A DNA stretch of 38,048 nucleotides from Bacillota bacterium (GCA_023459275.1 JAEWVC010000066.1:1-38048); one strand, 5' to 3'. Numbered from the stretch's first letter, positions 7,427-15,478 are shown. The notes: generated from the sequence alone by a model not told the origin. A program made the numbers and translations.

Positions 7427-8626
7427 TCACACCCTTTCCGTAACGACTGGAACGCTGTTTTCCACCTGTTCCCCGGCGGCCACGCGGGTGCCTGCGGGCA
7501 GGGACACGCTCTGGCCCACCACAGCGATGGCGCCCTCGCTTTCGCCCACCTGGCAGCCCGGGCCGATCACCGCGCCTTCCGCCACGATGGCGCGGGTAAC
7601 CACCGCGCCGCGCAGGACCCTTGCGCCCGGCATCACCACGCTGTCCTTCACGCTGGCGCCCGGCTCCACGGTAACACCCGCGAAGAGCACCGAATGCGCC
7701 ACCTGGCCGAACACTTCGCAGCCCTCGGTGATCAGGCAGTCCGCCACCCTGGCGCCCTTGGCCACAAAATGGGGGGCCATGCCGGGGTTGCGGGCGTACA
7801 CGCGCCATTTCTTGTCGTGCAGGTCAATGGGCATGGGCGTCTGAAGAAGGTCCATGTTGGCCTCCCACAGGCTTTCGATGGTGCCCACATCCTTCCAGTA
7901 GCCGTCAAAGCTGTAAGCCACCAGCTTTTCCTCGTTGGCAAGCATGGCCGGGATGATGTTCTTGCCAAAATCGTTGCTGGACTTTATGTTCCGCTCGTCC
8001 TCCATCAAATACTGGCGCAGCTTTTCCCAGGTGAACACGTACACGCCCATGCTGGCCTTGTTGCTCTTGGGGTTTTTGGGTTTTTCCTCGAACTCGGTGA
8101 TCATGTCGTTTTCGTCCGCGTTCATAATGCCAAAGCGGCTGGCCTCGTTCCAGGGCACCTCCATCACCGCGATGGTGACGGCCGCCTCCTTCCCGGTGTG
8201 GTATTCCAGCATTTTCGCATAATCCATCTTATAGATATGGTCGCCGCTCAAAACCAGAACATACTCCGGGGAAAACTGCTCGATAAAGGCGATGTTCTGA
8301 TAGATGGCGTTGGCGGTGCCCCTGTACCACTCGCCCTGCTTGCCCTTCACATACGGCGGAAGCACAAACACGCCGCCGTTGGTAAGGTCCAGGTCCCAGG
8401 GCGACCCGCTGCCAATGTAGGCGTTCAGCTCCAACGGCTGGTACTGGGTCAGCACCCCCACCACGTCGATGCCGCTGTTGGCGCAGTTGCTCAAGGGAAA
8501 ATCGATGATCCTGTACTTGCCCCCGTAGGGGATGGCGGGCTTGGCCATGTTCTTGGTCAGTATGCCCAGCCGGCTTCCCTGGCCCCCGGCCAGCAGCATG
8601 GCGACGCACTGTTTCTTCTTGAGCAT
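7427..8626 (-). CDS. glgC: Glucose-1-phosphate adenylyltransferase catalytic subunit
   Basis: GlgC makes ADP-glucose from ATP and glucose-1-phosphate, the committed step of glycogen synthesis. The 399-residue protein has the nucleotide-binding LAGGQGSRLGILT (12-24), the sugar-phosphate segment KPAIPYGGKYRIIDFPLSN, the catalytic-site SGDHIYKMDY, GYWKDVGTIESLW and a C-terminal beta-helix. Length and motifs are those of an intact enzyme. An AAGGAGG site precedes ATG 8626. It stands second in the operon, 98 bases after glgB and 4 before glgD, consistent with a GlgC-GlgD heterotetramer. The gap to glgB holds a palindromic element that could tune relative expression. Confidence 0.96.
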   Translation of the reverse strand: MLKKKQCVAMLLAGGQGSRLGILTKNMAKPAIPYGGKYRIIDFPLSNCANSGIDVVGVLTQYQPLELNAYIGSGSPWDLDLTNGGVFVLPPYVKGKQGEWYRGTANAIYQNIAFIEQFSPEYVLVLSGDHIYKMDYAKMLEYHTGKEAAVTIAVMEVPWNEASRFGIMNADENDMITEFEEKPKNPKSNKASMGVYVFTWEKLRQYLMEDERNIKSSNDFGKNIIPAMLANEEKLVAYSFDGYWKDVGTIESLWEANMDLLQTPMPIDLHDKKWRVYARNPGMAPHFVAKGARVADCLITEGCEVFGQVAHSVLFAGVTVEPGASVKDSVVMPGARVLRGAVVTRAIVAEGAVIGPGCQVGESEGAIAVVGQSVSLPAGTRVAAGEQVENSVPVVTERV

Positions 8627-8659
8627 GAGGGGACCCCTCCTTTTTACTTGCCGGGGACT

Positions 8660-8720
8660 GCCCGGGGGCGCCGCCCCCGGGACCCCCGCCCAAGGGATAT
8701 ATCCCTTGGGGATCCCTATA
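8660..8720. repeat. Divergent copy of the palindromic element between glgB and glgC
   Basis: Two stems in a row: CCCGGGGGC-GCC-GCCCCCGGG and CCAAGGGATATATCCCTTGG. The order (G/C hairpin, GGACCCC-like spacer, AAGGGAT...ATCCCTT hairpin, GGATCCC) matches the array upstream of glgB, but the sequence has drifted. It occupies most of the 98-base gap between the two genes. Confidence 0.55.
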
Positions 8721-8724
8721 TTTT

Positions 8725-10746
8725 TTATGATTCCTTGGAAGGCGCGCCGGGCGGAGGTTTGGCCTTGCCCGCGCCTTGCGGTGGTGCTTTTGCTTTCCTC
8801 CCCGGCGGCCTCCGCCCGGGCGGTTTTTCCGGCAGCTTTTCCGTGGGCGGCTCCTGCTTGTCATACCGGAAATACACGGTGGAAAGGGGCGGCAGGCAGA
8901 TTTCCGCGGAATACGGCAGCCCGTTCCACAGGATCTTTTCGGCGGACACCGTCCAGGCGTTGTACTGGTTGGAGCCGCCGTATTCCTCCCGGTCGGTGTT
9001 CAGAAGCTCCGTCAGCGTGCCGTCCATGGGCAGGCCCACGCGGTAGATGGGGTGGAACACCGGCGTAAAGTTTGTGGCGCAGACAACGCTGTTCCCCTTT
9101 TTATCCGTGCGGCTGAAGGCCAGCACGCTGTTGTCGCTGTCGTTGGCGGCCAGCCACTGGAAGCCCTGCCAGCCGTCCTCCACCTCATACAAGGCCGGGG
9201 TTTCAAGGTAGAGCCTGTTCAGCGCCTTCACAAACGCCAGCACCTGGGGGTGCCTGTCGTACATAAGCAGGAACCAGTCCAGCTGGTCGTCGTACTTCCA
9301 TTCGATAAAGTGGGCAAACTCCCCGCCCATAAACAGCAGCTTTTTCCCGGGGTGGGCCATGGTGTAGCCATACAGCGCCCGGAGCCCCGCAAACTTGCGC
9401 CACAGGTCGCCGGGATTCTTGTCCAGCATGCTGTGCTTGCCGTGCACCACCTCGTCATGGGAGAAGGGCAGGATGTAGTTTTCGCTGAAAGCGTAAAACA
9501 GGGAAAAGGTGAGTTTATTATGGTGCCACTTGCGGTACACCGGGTCCAGCTTGATATAGGAAAGGATGTCGTTCATCCAGCCCATGTTCCACTTGAACCC
9601 GAACCCCAGCCCGCCCAGGTAGGTGGGCCTTGTGACCATGGGATAGGCCGAGGATTCCTCCGCGATCATCATGATCCCCGGAAAATCCCGGTACACCGTT
9701 TCGTTGAGCCTTCGCAAAAAGTTGATGGCGTCTATGTTCTCCCGCCCGCCGTAGGGGTTGGGCAGCCATTGCCCGGGCTCCCGGCAGAAATCGTAGTAGA
9801 GCATGCTGCTCACCGCGTCCACCCGCAGCCCGTCGGCGTGGAAGTACGACAGCCAGAAGCAGGCGTTGCTCAAAAGGAAGCTGCGCACCTCGCCCCTTCC
9901 GAAATCAAACATGTGGGTGCCCCACTGGGGCATTTCTCCCCGGCGCGGGTCCGGATGCTCGTAGCACGCGGTGCCGTCAAACCTGCGCAGCCCCTGCTCG
10001 TCCCTGGGGAAGTGGGCGGGCACCCAGTCCAGGATCACCCCGATATTGGCCTGGTGGCACCTATCCACAAAAGCCATAAACTCCCGGGGCGCCCCGAACC
10101 TGGCCGTGGCGGCGTAGAACCCCGTGACCTGGTATCCCCAGGACATATCCAGGGGGTGCTCCATCACGGGAAGCAATTCTATATGGGTATAGCCCATTTC
10201 CCGGATATACGGGATCAGTTGGTCGGCGATCTCCCCGTAGGAGAGCAGCCGGCCCTCCTCCCCCCGCCGCCAGGAGCCCAGGTGCATTTCATAAATGTTC
10301 ACGGGTCTTTCCATGGCGTTCCATTTGCCGCGCCGGTCAAGCCAGTCCCCGTCGTGCCATACATACCCGTCCAGGTCGTACACCCGGCTGGCGGTGTGCG
10401 GCCGGAGCTCCGAATAAAAGGCGTAGGGGTCGGCCTTTAAGTGCCATTCCCCGTTCTGCCCCAGAATGGCGTATTTGTAGGCGTCCTGATTTTCAAACAG
10501 CTTCCGGTCAAGCCGCAGTTCCCAAATGCCGTCGTACTGCTTGGCCATGGGATATTCCGTTTTGTCCCACCCGTTGAAGTCACCCGTCAGGCACACCATC
10601 TGCGCATTGGGCGCCCACACCGCGAAATGAACCACCTCCCGCCCGTCCTGCAGCGCGGGATGCGCCCCCAGCATGGCGTGTGCCATGGAAAAGCGCCCCT
10701 GGTGGAAATCTTCCCGGTCGGTAGCTGTCGGGGGAACGTAACGCAT
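8725..10746 (-). CDS. glgB: 1,4-alpha-glucan branching enzyme with proline/lysine-rich tail
   Basis: GlgB cuts alpha-1,4 chains and rejoins them as alpha-1,6 branches. The 673-residue protein has an N-terminal CBM48 (about 27-125; FAVWAPNAQMVCLTGDFNGW), a GH13 barrel and a C-terminal beta domain. GH13 landmarks are DADGLRVDAV-type region IV with nucleophile Asp310 (GLRVDAVSS), the acid/base Glu363 in MMIAEES, and Asp431 in FSHDEVVHGK. After the beta domain (end near 628) about 45 residues rich in Pro, Lys, Arg and Gly follow, ending PPPGAPSKES; this tail is not part of the usual enzyme. Start 10746 has an AGGGG site; Met21 is a possible alternative. It is the first gene of the operon. No clear promoter was found directly upstream, where the tandem palindromic repeats lie. 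Confidence 0.95.
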   Translation of the reverse strand: MRYVPPTATDREDFHQGRFSMAHAMLGAHPALQDGREVVHFAVWAPNAQMVCLTGDFNGWDKTEYPMAKQYDGIWELRLDRKLFENQDAYKYAILGQNGEWHLKADPYAFYSELRPHTASRVYDLDGYVWHDGDWLDRRGKWNAMERPVNIYEMHLGSWRRGEEGRLLSYGEIADQLIPYIREMGYTHIELLPVMEHPLDMSWGYQVTGFYAATARFGAPREFMAFVDRCHQANIGVILDWVPAHFPRDEQGLRRFDGTACYEHPDPRRGEMPQWGTHMFDFGRGEVRSFLLSNACFWLSYFHADGLRVDAVSSMLYYDFCREPGQWLPNPYGGRENIDAINFLRRLNETVYRDFPGIMMIAEESSAYPMVTRPTYLGGLGFGFKWNMGWMNDILSYIKLDPVYRKWHHNKLTFSLFYAFSENYILPFSHDEVVHGKHSMLDKNPGDLWRKFAGLRALYGYTMAHPGKKLLFMGGEFAHFIEWKYDDQLDWFLLMYDRHPQVLAFVKALNRLYLETPALYEVEDGWQGFQWLAANDSDNSVLAFSRTDKKGNSVVCATNFTPVFHPIYRVGLPMDGTLTELLNTDREEYGGSNQYNAWTVSAEKILWNGLPYSAEICLPPLSTVYFRYDKQEPPTEKLPEKPPGRRPPGRKAKAPPQGAGKAKPPPGAPSKES

Positions 10747-10764
10747 GGAATCCCCTGCTTTCCC

Positions 10765-11056
10765 CAGGGGCGCAGCCCCCGGACCCCGCTCAAGGGATAA
10801 AACCCCTTGAGAATCCCCATATGGGGTGGGTATGTGATGGGTGGATAGATATCCCGCAAAGCTGACGGATGAGGGAGAACCCCCGGACCCCGCTCAAGGG
10901 ATAAAACCCCTTGAGAATCCCCATACGGGGTGGTATGTGATGGATGGATGGATATCCCGTAAGCTGACGGATGAGGGAGAACCCCTGGACCCCGCTCAAG
11001 GGATAAAACCCCTTGAGAATCCCCATATGGGGTGGGTATGTGATGGGTGGATAGAT
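10765..11056 (+). repeat. Tandem array, 2.7 copies of a 102-104 base palindromic element
   Basis: Units begin at 10781, 10885 and 10987 (spacing 104 and 102 bases); the third stops near 11056. Each contains GGACCCCG, the hairpin CTCAAGGG...CCCCTTGAG with an ATAAAA loop, AATCCCC, a CCCCATATGGGG-type palindrome (CCCCATACGGGG in copy 2), then GTATGTGATGG(G/A)TGGAT and a stretch ending GACGGATGAGGGAGAAC. The first unit is preceded by GGGGCGCAGCCCC. Copies are nearly identical, implying recent duplication. Single, more diverged copies are at 6232-6300 (inverted) and 8660-8720. This is not a CRISPR array: there are no unique spacers. Confidence 0.8.
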
Positions 11057-11329
11057 CTTGCAAAACAGCGTAATGCGTCCATTATGCAAGCTGCGATGGA
11101 AGGCGGTTCCTCAGCCTCCCTGGAAGGCTCCGTAGCCCGGTTGCCCCCTGTGGGGGAAATAAACCGGGCGCAGGAGGCTTGCGAAACGAACATCCCGAGC
11201 GTCAGCGAAGTGATGCGACGATTGAGCAAGCTGGAATAATGGCGCCCGCAGGCGCCGGAAGGAGGTCCCCGGGTTCCCTTCATGCAGCGGCCTGGCGCGC
11301 AGGACCGTCGGCATACGAAGCCTTTCGCC
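11057..11329. other. Gene-free stretch between the palindromic array and arsR
   Basis: No supported gene. There is an imperfect inverted repeat, CTTGCA...TAATG-CGTC-CATTA-TGCAAG (11058-11091), and a GGCGCC-CGCA-GGCGCC hairpin near 11241-11256, just before an isolated GGAAGGAGG that has no suitable start codon after it. A plus-strand frame across it codes for a short Ala/Glu-rich peptide but has no ribosome binding site. It probably contains further repeat debris and the 3' flank of arsR. Confidence 0.45.
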
Positions 11330-11701
11330 CTACAGCCCCTCGCTGGCGTGGTGGAGCGCCACCTTCAGCAGTTCCCCCACGTGCTCGTCATCCAGCGCGT
11401 AATACACAACCTTGCCCTCCCGCCGGAATTTGACGCAGTGCGCGTTTTTCAGCGTGCGCAGTTGATGGCTGACGGCGCTCTGGGACAGGCACAGCACCGC
11501 GCTCAGGTCGAACACGCATAGCTCCCTGTCCTTCAAGGCCAGCAGCATTTGCAGCCGCGTGGCATCCGCCATGGCGGCAAGGATATTCAGCATCGCCCCG
11601 CGGGCCTCTCCCCCGGGCATGGCGGCAAGCGCCTTGGCAACCGCTTCGGGATGCAGGATGTTCCGGCCGCAGGCATCCGGTTCCATGGGGCTCAAGCGCA
11701 T
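11330..11701 (-). CDS. ArsR/SmtB-family metalloregulator with an alpha-5 zinc-type site
   Basis: The protein has up to 123 residues: a dimeric winged helix that releases DNA when it binds a metal ion. The core is MLNILAAMADATRLQMLLAL, DLSAVLCLSQSAVSHQLRTLK (helix-turn-helix, 65-85) and REGKVVYYALDD. The alpha-3 motif reads ELCVFDL, with only one of the two cysteines of the ELCVCDL lead/cadmium site. The C-terminal helix has Asp105-x-His107-x10-His118-x2-Glu121, the ligand spacing of alpha-5 zinc/cobalt sensors (SmtB, CzrA type). The start is ambiguous: GGGAGG touches ATG 11701, too close for initiation, whereas TTG 11695 is seven bases from it. No metal transporter is adjacent, so the regulated gene is unclear. 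Confidence 0.85.
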   Translation of the reverse strand: MRLSPMEPDACGRNILHPEAVAKALAAMPGGEARGAMLNILAAMADATRLQMLLALKDRELCVFDLSAVLCLSQSAVSHQLRTLKNAHCVKFRREGKVVYYALDDEHVGELLKVALHHASEGL

Positions 11702-11729
11702 CCCTCCCTATTGTTACTATAACACATAT

Positions 11730-11759
11730 ATTGTACCCATGAATTGCTATTTCCGTCAA
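11730..11759 (-). promoter_or_regulatory. Promoter of the arsR-family gene
   Basis: On the minus strand TTGACG (11759-11754) and TACAAT (11735-11730) are separated by 18 bases. The start codon lies about 30 bases downstream, and the AT-rich interval ATATATGTGTTATAGTAACAAT between them is a plausible site for autoregulation, although no clean palindrome is visible in it. Confidence 0.65.
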
Positions 11760-11830
11760 GGACAAAACGCGCCCCTTTTGCTGTTTCCGCCGCCTAGCCT
11801 GCCATTCCGCCTTGCGCGGACGCGGGGCGT

Positions 11831-12526
11831 TCAAATCCCCGGATACGCCTTTTTCAGCGCCTGTTCCGCTTCCGCCCGGGTCATGCCCACGCGCACATAC
11901 GGGCCGTACAGCAAATTGAGCATTTCATAATCCACCGGGGCAAGGCGCGGGGTCACGGTATAGGGCTGATAAATGATGCTCTCCGGCGCGAAGTCAAGGT
12001 CGTCGGTCAGCCCCAGCATGTTTACAAATTCCTCCCGGATCAGGTGGCTGCGGTCGGCCCGGCTGGTTTTGTCCGTGGCCACGGCAATCAGCCCGTAGCG
12101 GATGCCCGTTTTATCGCTCAGGCAGTTCATAAAGCCCCAGTTGCCTGTCTCATACTCCTCCAGATAATCCGCCATCTCCTGATAAGGAACGAAGGAGTAA
12201 TACACGTTGGCTTCCTCCCGCTCCGCCGTGATGGCGATGTCCGGCAGGCCCGGCACGTTCTTTCGCAAATCTTCCAAAAAACTGTCCAACTCCGCAAGGT
12301 CCTCCGCTGTGGGAGATCCCTGCAGATAGACCCGGATGGGGATCTCCCAGCGGACCAGAACATTCCCATGGTTGTCCGCGAACTCCGAGTTGAAGGCCGA
12401 TGCGTAAAAGCCCTCCAAGGCCGTTTGGGAAGGGGCCGCCGGATCCCCGCCTTCGCCAAAGGCGGGCAAAGCTATAAGCACAAAGCACAAAAGAAGCGGG
12501 ACCAGCCGCCGCGCAGATTTTAGCAA
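11831..12526 (-). CDS. Secreted DUF2927-family protein
   Basis: The protein has 231 residues from a TTG start at 12526, chosen because AAGGAGG lies nine bases upstream and a signal peptide begins at once (MLKSARRLVPLLLCFVLIALPAFGEG). No ATG is found nearby; the next upstream ATG in frame would run through the divergent blaI promoter. The mature part resembles DUF2927: IPIRVYLQGSPTAEDLAELDSFLEDL, EANVYYSFVP, HLIREEFVNMLGLTDDLDF and the closing YGPYVRVGMTRAEAEQALKKAYP. Family members look like inactive or atypical secreted zincin-like proteases; a complete HExxH is not visible here. It is divergent from blaI (176-base gap), which suggests shared control. The function is unknown. Confidence 0.75.
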   Translation of the reverse strand: MLKSARRLVPLLLCFVLIALPAFGEGGDPAAPSQTALEGFYASAFNSEFADNHGNVLVRWEIPIRVYLQGSPTAEDLAELDSFLEDLRKNVPGLPDIAITAEREEANVYYSFVPYQEMADYLEEYETGNWGFMNCLSDKTGIRYGLIAVATDKTSRADRSHLIREEFVNMLGLTDDLDFAPESIIYQPYTVTPRLAPVDYEMLNLLYGPYVRVGMTRAEAEQALKKAYPGI

Positions 12527-12632
12527 TCGCGCCGCCCTCCTTCCGTACCGGGTGGTGGTAAAGTTCGACAAAGCGCCGGGAAACCCTTTTTCCGGCCGGC
12601 TTGGCGGCGCGTCACAATTTACACATATTTCC

Positions 12633-12679
12633 TTGACAAAAAGAGGGAAAAGCTTGTACAATCCAGGTAGACAATTGTC
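12633..12679 (+). promoter_or_regulatory. blaI promoter and candidate repressor operator
   Basis: TTGACA (12633-12638) and TACAAT (12657-12662) are 18 bases apart. TTGTACAA (12655-12662) is a perfect palindrome over the -10 box, and GACAATTGTC (12670-12679) is a perfect palindrome near the transcription start. BlaI-type repressors bind short dyads of this sort, so autoregulation is likely. The GGGAGGG ribosome binding site and ATG 12702 follow. Confidence 0.7.
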
Positions 12680-12701
12680 AAACCATCCGGGAGGGACCGC
12701 C

Positions 12702-13088
12702 ATGAAAGAACAAACGCGCCTCACCGAGGCGGAATGGAAGATCATGCGTTTGCTGTGGGACCAAGGCCCGCAAACCATGATGGAAATCACCAGGGCGCTG
12801 GACGCGGAAACAGGCTGGTCAAAGCATACCGTGCTTACGCTGCTCAAGCGCATGGTTCAAAAGGGAACGGTGCGCGTTGCCGGCCGGGACGGCGCAAAGG
12901 CCTATGCCCCGGCTGTGGAAAAAAACACGGTGGCTGGGGAGCAGGCCCGAACGCTGCTGTCCCGCCTGTTTTCGGGGCGTGCCTCCCTGCTGGTGAACAC
13001 CCTGGTGGAGCAGGGGGAGGTTTCCCAAAGGGAGATGGATGAAATGATGGAGATCCTGAAAAGAGCGTCCGGAGCTGACAAAGAATAA
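12702..13088 (+). CDS. BlaI/MecI/CopY-family transcriptional repressor
   Basis: The protein has 128 residues, the family's normal size. The N-terminal winged helix is clear: LTEAEWKIMRLLWDQGP (7-23), the recognition segment GWSKHTVLTLLKRMVQKG (38-55) and the wing RVAGRDGAKAYAPAV. The C-terminal half (78-124) is the helical dimerisation domain. In staphylococcal BlaI the partner protease cuts between Asn and Phe near residue 101; the matching place here reads LVNTLVEQGEVS (about 97-108), with Thr replacing Phe, so the cleavage site may differ. The start at 12702 has a GGGAGGG site; the frame extends upstream but crosses the promoter. It lies 14 bases before the M56 protease gene in one operon. 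Confidence 0.9.
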   Translation: MKEQTRLTEAEWKIMRLLWDQGPQTMMEITRALDAETGWSKHTVLTLLKRMVQKGTVRVAGRDGAKAYAPAVEKNTVAGEQARTLLSRLFSGRASLLVNTLVEQGEVSQREMDEMMEILKRASGADKE

Positions 13089-13102
13089 CGGAGGAAGGTG
13101 CC

Positions 13103-15478
13103 ATGCGAAGCGCGCCGTTTTATAACTTTCTGCTGGAGGCCTCGCTCTGCGGCGGCCTGATGATCCTGCTGATGCTGCCTGTGCGCCTGCTGCTGCGCAA
13201 AAGGCTTGGCAGCCGGGCGGTGTATTTTGCCTGGCTGCTGGTGGCTGTCCGGCTTTTAACGCCCCTCAGCCTGCCCAATCCCGCCATGAACGAGCTTCGG
13301 CCCACCTATTCCAGCAATCTGGAGGTGCGCCCCATCGCCGACCAGGTGCGGATACGCTTTATGGATACCTCCATGAACATCGCCGGGCTCATGCCTTACG
13401 AAAAGTACAGTAAAAGCCCGGCCCGGGCCTTCTTTGTGGAGGTGGCCAGCCTTACCTATCAGGGCAGGCTGGGCAAATGGCTGCTGTACGGCTACGGCGG
13501 GGCCGCCCTGGCCCTGATGTTCTATATGGCCCTGAAGAACGCCCTCTTCCGCCGGCGGCTGAAAAAGGACCGGGTGGAGGCGCTTTCGGGGGAGGCGCTT
13601 CAGGAATATGAAGCCCTCTGCGCACTGTACAAGGTGAAGCCCGTTCCCGTATGGTACGCGGACCCCTTGCCGGGCCCCTGCCTGGTGGGGGCCTTCCGCC
13701 CCTACATCGCGCTGCCCCTTTCCATGGATCAGGGGGAGCTTAACGGCGCCCTTCGCCACGAGCTATGCCATCTGAAGGCCCGGGACGGCCTGCAGATGCT
13801 TTTGCGGGACCTGTGCCTCATCGTCCACTGGTTCAATCCCCTGGTGTGGCTGATGGCCGCCTGGGCCAGGGAGGATTGCGAAATGGCCTGCGACGACCGG
13901 GTGACCGCCAGGATGGACAGGGAGCAGAGGCTGAATTACGCGGGCGCCCTGGTGCGCTGCGCGGGAAAAAAAATGCTGCCCGGGCTTACGGTGGTGGCCA
14001 CCGGCATGACCATGAAGGGCAAGCGGTTGAAAAGCCGCGTCAAGGCCATCGTATCCTACGCGGCGGCCAACAAGGCGGCCGTGGCAGCCTTCGCCCTGCT
14101 GTGCGCTGTGGTCCTGGCCGTATCTTTCCTCACCGCGGAGGCGGGAAAAGCGCCGGACGTAGCGGAGGTCTTTGCAAGCTTGCCCACCGTGTCCCAACGG
14201 GCCATGCGCACCGACATTCCCGATGAGGCCGCGGCAAAAATTTACGCCGAAGCTTTTATGAAAAACGCCTTTGTGAAGGCTGACGGCCTTTCCGGTGTGG
14301 AAATCGCAAAGGAGGGCGGCGTGTATACGGCCACGGCAAGCTTTGCCTCCGGCGCAACCCAGGCGGTGCTGCGCTTTGATACGAAGGGGGTGGTGCTCTC
14401 CTATGACAATACAGGCGCGTTAGGAGAAACGGCACCCAGCAAAAACCCCTTCAGCGACAGTGATCTGACCCCGGCCCTCAAGCATGTCATCGCTTTTGCC
14501 GACCGGTTCATGTACGGGTACCTGCCCGGCGTGGGGTATGAGAGCGTGGGGGTCACGGAGGATGTGACAGGCGCCGCGGGCCGGTTTGTGACCCTGGTGA
14601 CCGGCAACGCGAACGTCTACCCCGCCCACCGGTTTGTGATCCAAACTGAGCCGGAATTGCGGGTGCTGGCGTTTTCGCTGCTGGCGGACAAGGAAAAGGC
14701 CGTCTATGACGATCCCGTGGGCTTCGCGCCTTCCATCGACTCCCAGACGACGCTGGAAATGGTCTATGACGCCATGAAGCAGGAAAAGGGCGCGTTCATC
14801 GCCTGGACCCCGGAGGACAAGGCGGCCCTGTGCGCGCAGCTTCCGCTGCTGATGGCGCAGTACAAAGAAAAGCTGGGGGATGTCATGGCCCTGAGCGAGG
14901 TCCGGGCCCATAGGTACAGCCTGCCGGGGGAAAACGGCATCGCCGGGGAGGAGGCGGAGCGCATCGCCCGCCACGAACTGGCCCTTGCGTTCGCTTTGGG
15001 CCAGGAGGATTTCAATAGCCTTCAGGCCTGCCTGGCCTATTATACGGACGATCCAAGCCTGCCCATGTGGGAGGTATCCTTCGCGGCGGATGCTGTCCCG
15101 CAGTATGTGGTCAGGATCAGCGCGGCAAACGGCAGGGTGACGGATACCTTCGGCCCCGCCGCCGGCCGGCAGGCCACAGCTTTAGGCGGCCAGGCCCCGG
15201 TTCTGTCGCTTACCAAAGAGCAGGCCGAAGCCCTGGCCAGGCAGGCGCTGGCCGCCTACCTGGAGATGGAGGGCAATGCGGCGGAGTCGCTGTATCTCTC
15301 CGCATGCCAATGGAGCGCCTATGACTCCATCTGGGCCTACAGAGGCCTTTCCGGGCCGGTCTGGGACGTGGTGTTCGGCATTGAATCCCCCGGGCATGAG
15401 GACTATGAGGTGGTGCTGGATGCCCAGACGGGCTGGGTCCTGGCGGTGATGGACCCTGTGACCATTCCCAACGGGTGA
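13103..15478 (+). CDS. BlaR1/M56-type membrane metalloprotease receptor with a non-penicillin-binding ectodomain
   Basis: The protein has 791 residues. The N-terminal M56 part (1-345) has membrane helices near 10-32, 38-57, 126-145 and 325-344 and a cytoplasmic zinc protease: RHELCHLKARD (His219, Glu220, His223) and EDCEMACDDRV (third ligand probably Glu260). In the family, ligand binding outside activates the protease, which inactivates the BlaI partner. Here the external part (346-791) lacks the SxxK/KTG motifs of a penicillin-binding sensor. It instead appears to contain PepSY-like alpha/beta units, the clearest being near 690-785 (LTKEQAEALARQALAAYL, then WDVVFGI, then YEVVLDAQTGWVLAV), and another near 590-680. 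It is 14 bases after blaI. The signal is unknown; a beta-lactam response is not supported. Confidence 0.85.
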   Translation: MRSAPFYNFLLEASLCGGLMILLMLPVRLLLRKRLGSRAVYFAWLLVAVRLLTPLSLPNPAMNELRPTYSSNLEVRPIADQVRIRFMDTSMNIAGLMPYEKYSKSPARAFFVEVASLTYQGRLGKWLLYGYGGAALALMFYMALKNALFRRRLKKDRVEALSGEALQEYEALCALYKVKPVPVWYADPLPGPCLVGAFRPYIALPLSMDQGELNGALRHELCHLKARDGLQMLLRDLCLIVHWFNPLVWLMAAWAREDCEMACDDRVTARMDREQRLNYAGALVRCAGKKMLPGLTVVATGMTMKGKRLKSRVKAIVSYAAANKAAVAAFALLCAVVLAVSFLTAEAGKAPDVAEVFASLPTVSQRAMRTDIPDEAAAKIYAEAFMKNAFVKADGLSGVEIAKEGGVYTATASFASGATQAVLRFDTKGVVLSYDNTGALGETAPSKNPFSDSDLTPALKHVIAFADRFMYGYLPGVGYESVGVTEDVTGAAGRFVTLVTGNANVYPAHRFVIQTEPELRVLAFSLLADKEKAVYDDPVGFAPSIDSQTTLEMVYDAMKQEKGAFIAWTPEDKAALCAQLPLLMAQYKEKLGDVMALSEVRAHRYSLPGENGIAGEEAERIARHELALAFALGQEDFNSLQACLAYYTDDPSLPMWEVSFAADAVPQYVVRISAANGRVTDTFGPAAGRQATALGGQAPVLSLTKEQAEALARQALAAYLEMEGNAAESLYLSACQWSAYDSIWAYRGLSGPVWDVVFGIESPGHEDYEVVLDAQTGWVLAVMDPVTIPNG

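Noticed and set aside
7403..10440. Two long plus-strand frames antisense to glgC and glgB
   Set aside because: Both are complements of genes with intact enzyme motifs; their translations are His/Pro/Gly-rich and unlike any family.
10781..11239. CRISPR array or a small repeated protein
   Set aside because: The units abut without unique spacers and contain hairpins; frames through them lack ribosome binding sites.
13103..15478. Beta-lactam resistance sensor
   Set aside because: The external region lacks SxxK, SxN and KTG motifs, and no beta-lactamase or PBP2a gene is in the window.
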